Of a DNA stretch of 64,000 bases, positions 9,982-20,545 are shown one piece after another (within the stretch, counting starts at the first letter, position 1; every line of letters begins with the position of its first letter). The stretch spans positions 3,224,001 to 3,288,000 of the forward strand of contig CBDEVO010000003.1 in the NCBI GenBank assembly GCA_965243615.1, in the 5' to 3' direction. The DNA comes from JAJEEA01 sp965243615 (GTDB lineage Bacteria > Acidobacteriota > Vicinamibacteria > Vicinamibacterales > UBA8438). The position numbers and the translations under genes were made by a program. The notes under the pieces were generated by a model. It was not told the DNA's origin and searched no databases. It saw only the letters and a program-made list of their open reading frames with translations.

Positions 9982-10520
9982 TCCACGCGACCTGCCGCCA
10001 GCGGCCTCGTGGCCTTGCGGCCCCGGGCGCTCCAGGAGTCATGTTCGTTCTCGAGGCGCCGACTCCCGTCGCCTGCTCGGGCTGGGCGAGGTCGGCAGGA
10101 TCGGCGCGCTCCACCATCGCCAGTCGGTCGGAGTTCCGTCGGCCGACCGTATCCCTCGGATTCCGTCGGCCTCGCGGCTTCCGCGTCTCGGGGCCGGCCT
10201 CGGCATCCGGGGCGCAAGACGGTCGCTGCCCCGGCCTTCCCATCGCCGTACTCGCGCTCCCACCGGTCCGGGCCCTCGGGTCCCGGTGCCGGCTCCATGG
10301 CGCCGAGCGTTTCGATCGCAACCAGCCCCCGCGGCTGTCTCGGCCATGAGCGTATCGGGTTGATGTGGTTGGCTCCAGGCGACATCGAGCCGCCGTGGCG
10401 CCGAAGCCCAACCCGTTTGCTGTGCTAAACTGAAATGATCCTGATGCTGACAGTGGACCCTCCAGAGGAACCCGACTTGTCGCGGCATTCGTCCGTGACC
10501 GCGCCCCGGACGACGGGACG
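9982..10520. other. Gene-free stretch upstream of mgtE
   Basis: About 540 nt in which I find no credible gene on either strand; open frames are Arg/Ser/Pro-rich shadows. A TAAACT preceded by TGC (10426-10431) is a possible -10 for mgtE with a leader of ~80 nt. I see no convincing magnesium-riboswitch fold. Confidence 0.4.
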
Positions 10521-11894
10521 ATGCCCTTCCACCGCCGCATCGACGTGGTGCTCGACTCGGTCAAGCGACTGCAGCGGATAGGTGCGTCCGCCAACCTCCT
10601 GAACCTCCTCCAGAAACAGCGCCCCGCCGACCTCGCCGAGGTCCTTGGCGAGCTCACCGACAAGAACCGGCGCGACGCCTTCAACCTGCTGCTCGACCGC
10701 GACAGCCGCCTCGCGATGGAGGCGCTGATGGAATACGGCGCCGAGCCCGGCGCCGGTCTGCTCGTCGACCACCCGCCGGAGCGCATCGCGCTGTGGCTGC
10801 TCGACCTGCCGTCGGACGACGCGGCGGCGCTGATCGACGAGCTGCCCGACGAGCTGTCGGCCGAGGTGCTCGAGCGGATGCGCCCGCACGAGTCCGGCGA
10901 GGTCGAGAACCTGCTCGAGTACGCGGAGCAGACGGCCGGCCGCATCATGAACCCGACGGTGTTCGCGCTGTCGGAGGAGATGACGGCGGGCGAGGCGATC
11001 CACGCGTTGCAGGGATCGCGCGAGGTGGAGATGGTCTTCTACCTCTACGTGGTCGACGAGCGCCGGCATCTCGTGGGCGTCGTCTCGCTGCGCCGGCTGC
11101 TGCTCGTGGCCACCGAGACCCCGCTGCAGCGCATCATGACCACCGACCTGATCAGCGCGCGGGTCGACACCGACCAGGAAGAGGTGGCGCAGCACGTCGC
11201 CAACTACAACCTGCTGGCGATCCCGGTGGTCGACGAGGAGAACAAGCTCGTCGGCATCATCACCGTCGACGACGTCATCGACATCATCAAGGACGAGGCC
11301 ACCGAGGACCTCTACCGGCTGGCCGGCGTCAGCGGCGACGAGCACGTGTTCACCCCGGCGGGGGAGTCGGCGCGGAAGCGGCTGCCGTGGCTGGCCATGA
11401 ACCTCGTCACCGCGACCCTCGCCGCGATCGTCGTCCGGGCGTTCCAGGCGACCATCGATCAGGCGGTGGCGCTGGCCGTCCTCATGACCATCGTCGCCAG
11501 CATGGGGGGCAACGCGGCGACCCAGACCCTGACCGTCATCGTGCGGTCCATCGCCCTCGGGGAGCTCACCTGGGGCAGCTCGCGCCGGGCGGTGCTGAAG
11601 GAGGCGCTGGTCGGCCTGGGCAACGGCATCGTCCTCGGGACGGTGGGGGCCCTGGTGGCGTGGCTGTTGTACGGCAACGTGTACCTGGGGGCGATCCTGG
11701 CCCTCGCGATGGTCATCAACCTGCTGGTGGCGGCGGTGGCCGCGACGGTGATTCCCATCGCCCTGCGGGCCCTCAAGGTGGATCCGGCCCTGGCGTCGGC
11801 GGTGTTCATCACCACGTTGACGGACGTCTTCGGGTTCTTCGCGTTCCTCGGTCTCGCCACCGTGTTCCTGCCCTATCTGGACGGGCTGGTGTGA
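10521..11894 (+). CDS. mgtE: Magnesium transporter MgtE
   Basis: 457-residue Mg2+ channel. The order is the family's: an N-terminal helical superhelix domain (~1-130, PADLAEVLGELTDKNRRDAF), two CBS domains (~135-255; LAIPVVDEENKLVGIITVDDV), a plug helix, then five membrane segments (~290-455). The pore region has the expected MTIVASMGGNAATQTLTVIVR signature and the acidic TLTDVFGFFAF. The family acts as a Mg2+-gated inner-membrane channel. Start ATG at 10521; no strong Shine-Dalgarno is seen. Confidence 0.95.
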   Translation: MPFHRRIDVVLDSVKRLQRIGASANLLNLLQKQRPADLAEVLGELTDKNRRDAFNLLLDRDSRLAMEALMEYGAEPGAGLLVDHPPERIALWLLDLPSDDAAALIDELPDELSAEVLERMRPHESGEVENLLEYAEQTAGRIMNPTVFALSEEMTAGEAIHALQGSREVEMVFYLYVVDERRHLVGVVSLRRLLLVATETPLQRIMTTDLISARVDTDQEEVAQHVANYNLLAIPVVDEENKLVGIITVDDVIDIIKDEATEDLYRLAGVSGDEHVFTPAGESARKRLPWLAMNLVTATLAAIVVRAFQATIDQAVALAVLMTIVASMGGNAATQTLTVIVRSIALGELTWGSSRRAVLKEALVGLGNGIVLGTVGALVAWLLYGNVYLGAILALAMVINLLVAAVAATVIPIALRALKVDPALASAVFITTLTDVFGFFAFLGLATVFLPYLDGLV

Positions 11895-11934
11895 CCGCGG
11901 CGGCCCCGCCGTGGCCTCGACCGCGGCGGGACGC

Positions 11935-11940
11935 TACAAT
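11935..11940 (+). promoter_or_regulatory. -10 box before recO
   Basis: TACAAT about 29 nt before the recO ATG, in the short gap after mgtE, so recO-glyQ-glyS-mutL probably has its own promoter. Confidence 0.5.
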
Positions 11941-11969
11941 GGTGGCCGGCCGGGCACGCCGCGCTCGCG

Positions 11970-12743
11970 ATGCCAGTCCTGACGACCGACGCGCTGATTC
12001 TGCGCACCTACCATCTTGGTGAAGCGGACCGCATCGTCGTGTTCCTGACGCCGGAGCGGGGCAAGAAGCGGGGCGTGGCCAACGGCGCGCGCCGGCCGCG
12101 CTCGCGGCGGTTCGCCGGCGGGCTCGAGCCGTTGACGTCGGTGCGGCTCGCCTACTACGAGCGGGAGCACCGCGAGCTGGTCCGGCTGCGCTACGTCGAG
12201 CCGGTGCGCTCGCCGATGCTGGCCCGGGACGGCGAGCGGCTCGGCTACGTCGAGTACTTCGCGGAGATCCTCGACGAGTGCGCGCAGGAGGCGGAGCCGA
12301 ACGCGGCGCTGTTCCGGCTCGGGTCGGCGGTGGGGGCGCTGCTCGCGGGGGAGATTCCCATTGCGCGGCTGGCGCGCTACTTCGAGTACTGGGTGCTCCG
12401 CTTGCAGGGGGTCTATCCCTCGCTGAGCGCCTGCGGGCGGTGCGGCCGCCGCCCCGATTCGGGCGGCCGCATCGATGCGTCGCGTGGCGGCTTCCGGTGT
12501 GCCGCGTGCGCCGGCGGGCGGGGGCTCCCGTTGTCGGCCGAGGCGTTGCGCTTTCTCCGTGACGCCGCATCGACGCCGCCCGACGGACTGTCGGGGGTAG
12601 GGTTGCCGGCCCGCGCGGACCAGGAGCTGGACCAGGCGCACGGGCGCCTGCTCGCGATGCACCTGGAGAAGGAGTTGCGGGCCGCCAAGGTGCTGCGGGC
12701 GATGGCCCGGACGGCCGCCAGCCCCGGAGTGACGCCGCCATGA
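11970..12743 (+). CDS. recO: DNA repair protein RecO
   Basis: 257 residues; RecF-pathway mediator that loads RecA and anneals strands. N-terminal OB fold (VLTTDALILRTYHLGEADRI), helical C-terminal domain, and a four-cysteine zinc site (CGRCG at ~152 and CAACAGG at ~177). The TGA overlaps an ATG (ATGA) opening a 50-codon bridging frame to glyQ. Confidence 0.94.
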   Translation: MPVLTTDALILRTYHLGEADRIVVFLTPERGKKRGVANGARRPRSRRFAGGLEPLTSVRLAYYEREHRELVRLRYVEPVRSPMLARDGERLGYVEYFAEILDECAQEAEPNAALFRLGSAVGALLAGEIPIARLARYFEYWVLRLQGVYPSLSACGRCGRRPDSGGRIDASRGGFRCAACAGGRGLPLSAEALRFLRDAASTPPDGLSGVGLPARADQELDQAHGRLLAMHLEKELRAAKVLRAMARTAASPGVTPP

Positions 12744-12888
12744 CGACCATGTACCTTTCCGTCGTGCCATCCTCGACCGGCGCACCGCAGGCCTCGGGGC
12801 CGCGCGAGGTGTCGCCACGCGCGGTCGGCCCCCGCCCCGTGACGCTCCGGACCGCGCCGGCGCGAAGCTCGAACCGGGCGGTGACGCC

Positions 12889-12892
<4 letters not shown>
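12740..12892 (+). CDS. Small bridging ORF between recO and glyQ (50 aa)
   Basis: The ATG overlaps the recO TGA (ATGA) and the TGA overlaps the glyQ GTG (GTGA). It starts MTTMYLSVVPSSTGAPQ and is otherwise Pro/Arg/Ala/Val-rich with no domain I recognise. Its exact fit to the 145-bp gap suggests a role in translational coupling. It is the longest of the bridging ORFs in this window; a real 50-residue peptide is possible but unsupported. Confidence 0.4.
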
Positions 12893-13788
<896 letters not shown>

Positions 13789-13825
13789 CGCCGGGGCCTC
13801 CGTGCAGGGAGCGGATTCGCGAATC

Positions 13826-16105
13826 ATGCATCGAGAGCTGCTGATCGAGATCGGGTGCGAGGAGCTGCCTGCGAGCTGGATGCCGCCACTGGTGCGGCAG
13901 CTGGGCGCCTGCGTCGGGGCCCGGCTCGAAGCGGCCCGGCTCGCGTGCCCGACCCCGCCGGAGGCGTTCGCGACGCCGCGCCGGCTCGTGGTTCGCGCGG
14001 CACGGGTGGCGGAACGGCAACCGGACCTCGAGGAGACGGTCACCGGACCCCCGGTCCGCGCCGCCTTCACCGACGACGGAGAGCCCACTCGTGCCGCCGC
14101 GGGGTTCGCCCGCAAGCACGGGGTCCCCGTCGACCGCCTGATCCGGATCGAGACGCCCAAGGGGACCTACCTGGCCCACCGGCGCCGGCAGCGGGGGCGG
14201 GCCGCCCGCTCGGTCCTCGGCGGCGTGCTCTCCGCGACCCTGCGTGACCTCGCGTTTCCGAAGCAGATGCACTGGGACGCCCGGCTCGAGGACGGCCGCG
14301 GCGACCTGCCCTTCGGGCGCCCCATCCGCTGGCTGGTGTTCCTGTTCGGCGGGCGGGTCGTGCCGTTCGTCATCGACCGGACGCCGGAGGCGGCGGCGCG
14401 GGGGGTGGCGCCGATTCGCGCCGGCTCGGCCACCCGCGGTCACCGCTTCTTCTCGCGCGACGGCCGGCCCGGCCGCCCCGTGCGGGTGGGCTCGTTCGCC
14501 GAGTACCGCAAGACCCTGAAGCGGCACTACGTGCTGCTGACCCGCGAGGAGCGCCGCGCCCGCATCGCGAAGAAGCTCGAGACGCAGGCGAAGCGCGTGG
14601 GCGGCGTGGTCGGGGGCGCCGGTGGCGCCGCGTCGCTCCTCGACGAGGTGCCCGATCTCGTCGAGTACCCGTCGGTCGTCGCCGGCCGCTTTCCCGAGGA
14701 GTTCCTCGCCCTGCCCGAGGAAGTGCTGAAGACGACGATGATCCACCACCAGCACTACTTCCCGGTGGCGGCGGGGGACGGCCGCCTCACCGAGCACTTC
14801 CTCGCGGTGACCAACGTCCCGAAGGACAACGTGCCCGCGATCGCCCGCAACTCCGAACGGGTGCTCGTGGCGCGGCTGCGGGACGCCCGGTTCTTCTGGG
14901 AGGCGGACCGCGGCGCGCCGCTCGACTCGCGCCTCGACCGTCTGGACACGCTGCGGTTCCACGCGAAGCTCGGCAGCTATCTGGACAAGGCCCGGCGCAT
15001 CGAGAAGCTGGCCGCCGCCGTCGCCGGCGACGCGTTCGGCGCGCCCGCCGCGGTCGGTCACGCGGCCCGCGCCGCCCGCCTCGCCAAGGCCGACCTGACC
15101 ACCGACATGGTCGGCGAGTTCCCCGAGCTGCAGGGGATCATGGGGGGCATCTACGCCCGCGAGGACGGCGAGCCGGAAGAGGTGTGGCGCGCCGTCTACC
15201 ACCACTACCTGCCGATCGGCGTCACCGTCGACGCCCCGCCCCGGCCGGACGATCTGGGCGGGGCCGGCACGAGCTGGGCCGCCGTCGCCCTCGCCGACAA
15301 GCTGGACACGCTGGTCGGGCTGTTCCGGGCCGGCGAGCGGCCGCGGGGGGCGCGGGACCCGTTCGGGCTGCGGCGGCAGGCCCACGGCGTCTTCGCGATC
15401 CTCGTGGACCTGCCGGAGCTGACCGGGCTGGCCGCACGCCCGGACCTGGGGCATCTGGTCGCGGCGGCGGAGGCGGCGCACGAAGGGGGGGGCGACGCCG
15501 GGAACGGCGCGCACGAAGCGGGGCAGGAATCGGGGAGCGACGCCGAGGCCCTCGAGCGGCTGCAGCAGTTCCTGGTCGAGCGTCTGCGGTTCGTGCTGGA
15601 GCAGCGCGGCCACGACGTGCGCAACGTGCGGGCGGTGACCCAGCCGTGGCCGTCCTGGCGAGCCGTCGTCCCCCTCGACGCGCGCCGCAAGCTCGAGGCG
15701 TTGTCGGGGTTCACGGGGTCGGCCGACTTCCAGCAGCTCGCGGCGCTCTTCAAGCGGGTGCGCAACATAGCCCGGGAGCTGCCCGACGCCGAGCTCGCCG
15801 ACGTGGAGGCGGGACGGGTCGCGGTGTCGGACGAGCCGCCCGAACCGGCGGAAGCGGCCTTGGCGGCCGAGCTCGACCGGCGCCGGCCGGCCATCGCGGC
15901 GGCGGTGGCGGCGGGGACCGACTACCACGCGGCGTTCGCGGAGGCGGCGGCGTTCGGCCCCGCCGTCGACCGCTTCTTCACCGACGTGCTCGTCATGGCC
16001 GACGATCCGGTCCTGCGGCGCCGGCGTCTCGCCCTGCTGAAGCGGCTCGAGCACCTGATCCTGCAGCTCGCCGACGTGTCGGCGCTGGTGAAGGACGCGG
16101 ACTAG
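13826..16105 (+). CDS. glyS: Glycine--tRNA ligase beta subunit
   Basis: 759 residues; tRNA-recognition subunit of GlyRS. It begins HRELLIEIGCEELPASWM as in other GlyS, contains LAFPKQMHWD and HHQHYFPV, an HD-like domain (MVGEFPELQGIMGGIYA) and a C-terminal DALR-type anticodon-binding region. I chose the ATG at 13826; a GTG at 13802 is also in frame but would add eight residues outside the conserved start. Pairs with glyQ. Confidence 0.96.
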   Translation: MHRELLIEIGCEELPASWMPPLVRQLGACVGARLEAARLACPTPPEAFATPRRLVVRAARVAERQPDLEETVTGPPVRAAFTDDGEPTRAAAGFARKHGVPVDRLIRIETPKGTYLAHRRRQRGRAARSVLGGVLSATLRDLAFPKQMHWDARLEDGRGDLPFGRPIRWLVFLFGGRVVPFVIDRTPEAAARGVAPIRAGSATRGHRFFSRDGRPGRPVRVGSFAEYRKTLKRHYVLLTREERRARIAKKLETQAKRVGGVVGGAGGAASLLDEVPDLVEYPSVVAGRFPEEFLALPEEVLKTTMIHHQHYFPVAAGDGRLTEHFLAVTNVPKDNVPAIARNSERVLVARLRDARFFWEADRGAPLDSRLDRLDTLRFHAKLGSYLDKARRIEKLAAAVAGDAFGAPAAVGHAARAARLAKADLTTDMVGEFPELQGIMGGIYAREDGEPEEVWRAVYHHYLPIGVTVDAPPRPDDLGGAGTSWAAVALADKLDTLVGLFRAGERPRGARDPFGLRRQAHGVFAILVDLPELTGLAARPDLGHLVAAAEAAHEGGGDAGNGAHEAGQESGSDAEALERLQQFLVERLRFVLEQRGHDVRNVRAVTQPWPSWRAVVPLDARRKLEALSGFTGSADFQQLAALFKRVRNIARELPDAELADVEAGRVAVSDEPPEPAEAALAAELDRRRPAIAAAVAAGTDYHAAFAEAAAFGPAVDRFFTDVLVMADDPVLRRRRLALLKRLEHLILQLADVSALVKDAD

Positions 16106-16107
16106 CG

Positions 16108-16128
16108 ATGGCAGCCCCGGGTCCATGA
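16108..16128 (+). other. Six-codon coupling ORF before mutL
   Basis: ATG two bases after the glyS stop encodes MAAPGP and ends in a TGA overlapping the mutL ATG (ATGA). It has the same architecture as the longer bridging ORFs and could hand ribosomes from glyS to mutL. Confidence 0.3.
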
Positions 16129-18047
16129 CCGACTACGTCCCCGCGGAAGACCGCCCGTCGCGCATCGTGCGGCTGCCGGCCGAGCTGGCGAACCAGATCG
16201 CCGCCGGCGAGGTGGTCGAGCGCCCCGCGTCGGTGGTCAAGGAGCTGGTCGAGAACGCCCTCGACGCCGGGGCGTCGCGCGTCGCGGTCACCGTCGAGCT
16301 GGGCGGCAAGCGGCTCGTGCGGGTGGAGGACGACGGCGAGGGGATGACCCCCGACGAGGCCCTCCTCGCGCTCGAGCGGCACGCCACCAGCAAGATCCGG
16401 CGGGTCGAGGACCTCGCGGCCATCGCCTCGCTGGGGTTCCGCGGCGAGGCGCTGCCGAGCATCGCCTCGGTGTCGCACCTGTTGCTGCGCACCCGCGCGC
16501 GCGGCGCCTCGCGCGGGGTCGAGGTGCGGGTGTCGGGCGGGGTCATCGACTCGACGCGCGAGGCGGGGGCGGCCGAGGGCACCATCGTCGAGGTGACCGA
16601 CCTCTTCTACAACGTGCCGGCGCGCCGCAAGTTCCTGAAGGCGGACGGGGCGGAGACCGCGCAGATCTCGCGGCTCGTCACGCAGCTCGCCCTGGGCCGG
16701 CCCGGCGTGGGCTTCACGTTCACGAGCGGGACGCGCCGGATCGCGCGGTGGCCGCCGGTCGGGGGTCTGGCGGAGCGCCTGTTCCAGCTCTACCGGGACC
16801 GCGACGACCTCGTCGACGTCGCCAAGCAGGCGGCCGGGGTGACCGTCACCGGCTTCGTGGCCGGCCTCGCCGGGGGGAGCGGCGGGCGCGCGCGGGGCCC
16901 GCAGAACGTCTTCGTGAACGGCCGCGCCGTGAAGGACCGCACTATCGCCCACGCCATCGTCCACGCCTACGACACCGCCACCATCAAGGAGCGCCGCCCC
17001 GAGGTCCACCTCTTCATCGAGCTGCCCCCCGACCGGGTCGACGTCAACGTGCATCCCACCAAGGCCGAGGTCCGCTTTCTCGAGCCCTCCCTGGTGCACG
17101 AGGTGCTGCGGCGGGCCATTGCCGAAGCCCTGGGCGCCACCGCCGCGCCGGCGGTGACGTTGCGCGATCCGGCCTCCGGGCGCGCGGCGTCACCGGCTGC
17201 AGGGAGCGCGGGAGCGTCCGGGGCGGAAGCCGCGGGCGGTTGGCAGCCGGTCCCTCATGCCGTTCCGGAGACGGGGGCGGGCGCGCAGGTCGGCGCGGCG
17301 CCGCGGGATGAGAGCGATGCGCGAGCGCGCGCCGCACCCGCCGGCGCCGCGGGCTCCGCTGGAGCGGGCGGACCCACGCTGGCCGACGCCGTGCGCGAGC
17401 TGCGCCCGGCCGCGGTCACCGTGGAGAGCGCGGCCGGTGCTCCCGCGGTGCCGGCGGGTGGGGTCGTCGACCGCCCGATGCAGCCCCTCGGTCAGTTCCG
17501 CGACACCTTCATCGTTGCCGTCGACGAGGACGGCATCGCCATCGTCGACCAGCACGTGGCCCACGAGCGCGTGCTGTTCGAGCAGGTGATGGAGCGGCTG
17601 ACGGCCGGCCGGCTCGAGAGCCAGCGGCTGCTGCACCCGATCGTGCTGGACCTGCCCCCGGCCGAGCGCCAGGCGCTGGCCGCCCACAGGGAGGCGCTCG
17701 ACCGGCTGGGGTTCGAGGTCGAGGAGTTCGGCGGCGAGAGCGTGCGGATCGCGGCAGTACCGGTCGTCGTGCCCCTGGCCGCGGCGGAGGCGGCGGTGCG
17801 GGGGCTCGCCCAGGATCTCGACGGCCTCGACCGCGGCGCCGCCGTCGACGAGGCGCTGAGACGCAGCGCCGCCACCACCGCGTGCCACGCCGCCGTCAAG
17901 GCCCACGACCGGCTGACGCCCGAGAAGATGATCTGGATTCTCGACGCCCTGCGCCGCACCGCGCATTCTTCCGTTTGTCCCCACGGCCGCCCCGTCGTCC
18001 TGCGCCTCTCGCGGGGGGAGATCGAGAAGCGGTTCGAGCGCATCTAG
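16125..18047 (+). CDS. mutL: DNA mismatch repair protein MutL
   Basis: 640 residues. GHKL ATPase motifs are intact: ENALDAGAS, DDGEGM, TSKI, GFRGEALPSIASV, then FYNVPARRKFLKAD. A Pro/Ala-rich linker (~345-455) leads to the dimerisation domain. The C-terminal domain carries DQHVAHERVLFE (~476), a variant of the DQHA(X)2E(X)4E endonuclease motif, and CPHGRP near the end, so it is likely a nicking-type MutL rather than the MutH-dependent kind. Alanine to valine in the motif is the only deviation I see. Confidence 0.96.
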   Translation: MTDYVPAEDRPSRIVRLPAELANQIAAGEVVERPASVVKELVENALDAGASRVAVTVELGGKRLVRVEDDGEGMTPDEALLALERHATSKIRRVEDLAAIASLGFRGEALPSIASVSHLLLRTRARGASRGVEVRVSGGVIDSTREAGAAEGTIVEVTDLFYNVPARRKFLKADGAETAQISRLVTQLALGRPGVGFTFTSGTRRIARWPPVGGLAERLFQLYRDRDDLVDVAKQAAGVTVTGFVAGLAGGSGGRARGPQNVFVNGRAVKDRTIAHAIVHAYDTATIKERRPEVHLFIELPPDRVDVNVHPTKAEVRFLEPSLVHEVLRRAIAEALGATAAPAVTLRDPASGRAASPAAGSAGASGAEAAGGWQPVPHAVPETGAGAQVGAAPRDESDARARAAPAGAAGSAGAGGPTLADAVRELRPAAVTVESAAGAPAVPAGGVVDRPMQPLGQFRDTFIVAVDEDGIAIVDQHVAHERVLFEQVMERLTAGRLESQRLLHPIVLDLPPAERQALAAHREALDRLGFEVEEFGGESVRIAAVPVVVPLAAAEAAVRGLAQDLDGLDRGAAVDEALRRSAATTACHAAVKAHDRLTPEKMIWILDALRRTAHSSVCPHGRPVVLRLSRGEIEKRFERI

Positions 18048-18063
18048 CCGGAGGGCGCCTCGC

Positions 18064-18843
18064 ATGAGCACGCCCGCCGAAGGGTGGCACGGGTGGGAAG
18101 CCTATGCGCGGTTCTACGACTGGGAGAACGCCCAGACCGTCGGCCGCCGCGACGTCCGGTTCTGGGCCGATCTGGCCGCCCGCGCGGACGGGACGGTCCT
18201 GGAGCTCGGGTGCGGCACGGGACGGCTCTCGGTGCCGGTCGCGCGCAAGGCGCGCGGCTTCGTCGGCATCGACCGGTCGGCGGCGATGCTGCGGAAGCTG
18301 CGCGCGCGGCTGCGGCGCGCGCGCCTGACCGGCCGCGCCTCGATCGTGCGCGGCGACATCCGCGCCCTGCCCTTCCGCCCGGACTGGCGTTGCCGCCTCG
18401 TCATGGCCCCCTACGGCATGCTGCAGTCGCTCCTCTCCGACGACGATCTCGCGGCGACGCTGGACGGCGTCGCCGGCGTGCTCGCGCCCGGCGGCACCTT
18501 CGGCGTCGACCTCGCCCCCGGCCTGCCGCGCTGGGGCGAGTACTCCCGTCGGGTCGGGCTCCGCGGGCCGATGAGCGGCGGCCGCCGCGTGACGCTGATC
18601 GAGTCGGTGCGTCAGGCGCCGCGACAGGGGTTGACGGTCTTCGACCAGGAGTTCGTGGAGACCCGGCGGGGACGGCGCAGGACCTACCCGGTCTCCATCG
18701 CGTTCCGCACGCTCGATGTTCCCGAGATGGTCGACCGCCTCGAGGCGGCGGGCTTTGCGGTCGACGCGGTGCTCGGCGGCTACCGGGAAGAAGCCTGGTC
18801 GCCCGACGCGGAGATATGGGTCGTCATCGCGCGGCGAAGGTGA
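18064..18843 (+). CDS. Class I SAM-dependent methyltransferase
   Basis: 259 residues. The SAM-binding motif I is VLELGCGTGRLSVPVA (~45-60), followed by GIDRSAAML and an acidic GDI. MLAPGGTFGVDL-like text at ~140 is the post-motif. The substrate cannot be named. A GGAGGG site lies ~11 nt before the ATG, directly after mutL, so it may be the last gene of that operon. The remaining gap to 18941 is empty. Confidence 0.8.
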   Translation: MSTPAEGWHGWEAYARFYDWENAQTVGRRDVRFWADLAARADGTVLELGCGTGRLSVPVARKARGFVGIDRSAAMLRKLRARLRRARLTGRASIVRGDIRALPFRPDWRCRLVMAPYGMLQSLLSDDDLAATLDGVAGVLAPGGTFGVDLAPGLPRWGEYSRRVGLRGPMSGGRRVTLIESVRQAPRQGLTVFDQEFVETRRGRRRTYPVSIAFRTLDVPEMVDRLEAAGFAVDAVLGGYREEAWSPDAEIWVVIARRR

Positions 18844-18940
18844 CCACGGAAACGGAGGCGCCCGGCGCGGTGCCGCTTTGCCGCAACCGGCGGCCGGCGG
18901 TCTCGGGAGTGTCGCCGGCCCCGACGTCTGCGGCGAAGCC

Positions 18941-19111
18941 CTATCCGGTGGTGCGCTTCACGATGAAGTGCCCCACGAGAAAGACCGCGACGCCGAAGCC
19001 GAAGATGCGGGGGCTGGGGCCCATGGGTCCGGCGATGAGTATCGACTCGAGAAGCGCCGCCATCCCCAGCAACTGGAGTCCGCGGCCGACGTAGTAGAGG
19101 GCGCCGGGCAT
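18941..19111 (-). CDS. Small membrane protein (56 aa) downstream of rarA
   Basis: The ATG is 3 nt after the rarA stop on the same strand; the frame ends in TAG at 18941-18943. The protein reads MPGALYYVGRGLQLLGMAAL, then a GPMGPSPRIFGFGVAVFLVG stretch, and ends VKRTTG. Two hydrophobic segments (~10-27 and ~36-50) flank a Gly/Pro turn, and the tail is basic, typical of a two-pass inner-membrane peptide. The composition differs sharply from shadow frames here (few Arg, many Leu/Gly/Phe). I know no function; the tight spacing suggests co-expression with rarA. Confidence 0.6.
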   Translation of the reverse strand: MPGALYYVGRGLQLLGMAALLESILIAGPMGPSPRIFGFGVAVFLVGHFIVKRTTG

Positions 19112-19114
19112 GGT

Positions 19115-20545
19115 TCAGTCTCCCTCCTCCGCATCGGGCGGCGGGGGAGCCGCGCCGGCCCCGCCGCGCCCGGCGTCGGCGGATGCGCGGCGCTCGGCCT
19201 GGATGCGCCGCCAGCCGGCGAGGCGGCGGCCGATCTCCTTCTCGAAGCCTCGCGCGGTCGGCGCGTAGTAGCGCCGCCCCTCGAGCGAGGGCGGCAGGCA
19301 GCTCATCGCCGCCACCGCCTCCGGCTCGTCGTGCGCGTAGCGGTAGCCCTTGCCGTAGTCGAGGTCCTTCATCAGGCGGGTCGGCGCGTTGCGCAGGTGC
19401 AGCGGCACGGGATCGGCGGCCTCGCGGTGCGCGTCGGCCGCGGCCTGCCCGTAGGCCCGGTAGACGGCGTTGCTCTTCGGGGCGGTGGCCAAGTAGACGG
19501 CGGCCTGGGCGAGGGCGGTGTTGCCTTCCGGCATGCCGATGAAGTGTACCGCCTCCTTGGCCGCCACCGCCACGGTGAGGGCCTGCGGGTCGGCGTTGCC
19601 GACGTCCTCCGACGCGAAGCGGACGAGGCGGCGGGCGACGTAGAGGGGGTCCTCGCCGGCCTCCAGCATGCGCGCGAGCCAGTACACCGCCGCGTCGGGG
19701 TCGCTGTTGCGCATCGACTTGTGAAGGGCGGAGATGAGGTTGTAGTGCTCCTCGCCGCCCTTGTCGTAGAGCAGCGCGCGCCGCTGCATCGCGTCCGAGG
19801 CGAGGGCCAGGGTGAGGCGGGCCTCGCCGGCCGTGTCTGTCTCGGCCGCACGGGCGAGGGCGGCCGCCGCCCCGAGCTCGAGCAGGTTCAGGGCGACGCG
19901 GGCGTCGCCGTTGGCGTGGCGGGCGATGGCGGCGAGGGCGTCGGGGTCGGCCCGCAGCGCCTCCCCGCCGAGCCCCCGCTTCCCATCCGCGAGGGCGCGG
20001 TCGAGCAGGGCGCCGACGGCCTCGCGCGACAGCGGCTTCAGCACGTAGACCTGGGAGCGCGAGAGCAGCGCCGCGTTGACCTCGAACGACGGGTTCTCGG
20101 TGGTGGCGCCGACGAGGACGATGTCGCCCGCCTCGACCCTGGGAAGGAACGCGTCCTGTTGGGCCTTGTTGAAGCGGTGGATCTCGTCGACGAACAGGAT
20201 CGTCCTCCGGCGTCCACGGGCCCGCGCCGCCTCCGCCCCCGCCAGCACCCCCCGGATCTCCTTGATGCCGGAGAGGACCGCGCTGAACGCGACGAACCGC
20301 GAGGTCGTGACCTCGGCGATGAGCCGGGCCAGGGTGGTCTTCCCGCTGCCGGGGGGACCCCAGAGGATGATCGACCGTAGCGTGTCTCGCTCGATCGCCT
20401 GCCGCAGCGGGCGGCCGCGGCCGACGAGATCGTCCTGGCCGACCAGCTCGTCGAAGCTCCGCGGGCGCATCCGCTCGGCCAGGGGGGTGTCGGCCGCCGC
20501 TCCCGTCTCGTCGGGAGGCTCGTCGAAGAGGGATCGGGAAGTCAT
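19115..20545 (-). CDS. rarA: Replication-associated recombination ATPase RarA
   Basis: 476-residue AAA+ ATPase of the RarA/MgsA/WRNIP1 family that acts at stalled forks. PLAERMRPRSFDELVGQ is the family start; Walker A is GPPGSGKTT, Walker B ILFVDEIHRF, sensor 1 VGATTENPSF. The C-terminal tetramerisation region contains DKGGEEHYNLISALHKS and GMPEGN. ATG at 20545 overlaps the stop of the upstream methyltransferase gene by ATGA; an earlier in-frame start at 20758 lies inside that gene and is rejected. Confidence 0.95.
   Translation of the reverse strand: MTSRSLFDEPPDETGAAADTPLAERMRPRSFDELVGQDDLVGRGRPLRQAIERDTLRSIILWGPPGSGKTTLARLIAEVTTSRFVAFSAVLSGIKEIRGVLAGAEAARARGRRRTILFVDEIHRFNKAQQDAFLPRVEAGDIVLVGATTENPSFEVNAALLSRSQVYVLKPLSREAVGALLDRALADGKRGLGGEALRADPDALAAIARHANGDARVALNLLELGAAAALARAAETDTAGEARLTLALASDAMQRRALLYDKGGEEHYNLISALHKSMRNSDPDAAVYWLARMLEAGEDPLYVARRLVRFASEDVGNADPQALTVAVAAKEAVHFIGMPEGNTALAQAAVYLATAPKSNAVYRAYGQAAADAHREAADPVPLHLRNAPTRLMKDLDYGKGYRYAHDEPEAVAAMSCLPPSLEGRRYYAPTARGFEKEIGRRLAGWRRIQAERRASADAGRGGAGAAPPPPDAEEGD

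Noticed and set aside
10435..10560. Short ORF starting at 10435 upstream of mgtE
   Set aside because: It is out of frame with mgtE, has no ribosome-binding site and a random-looking composition.
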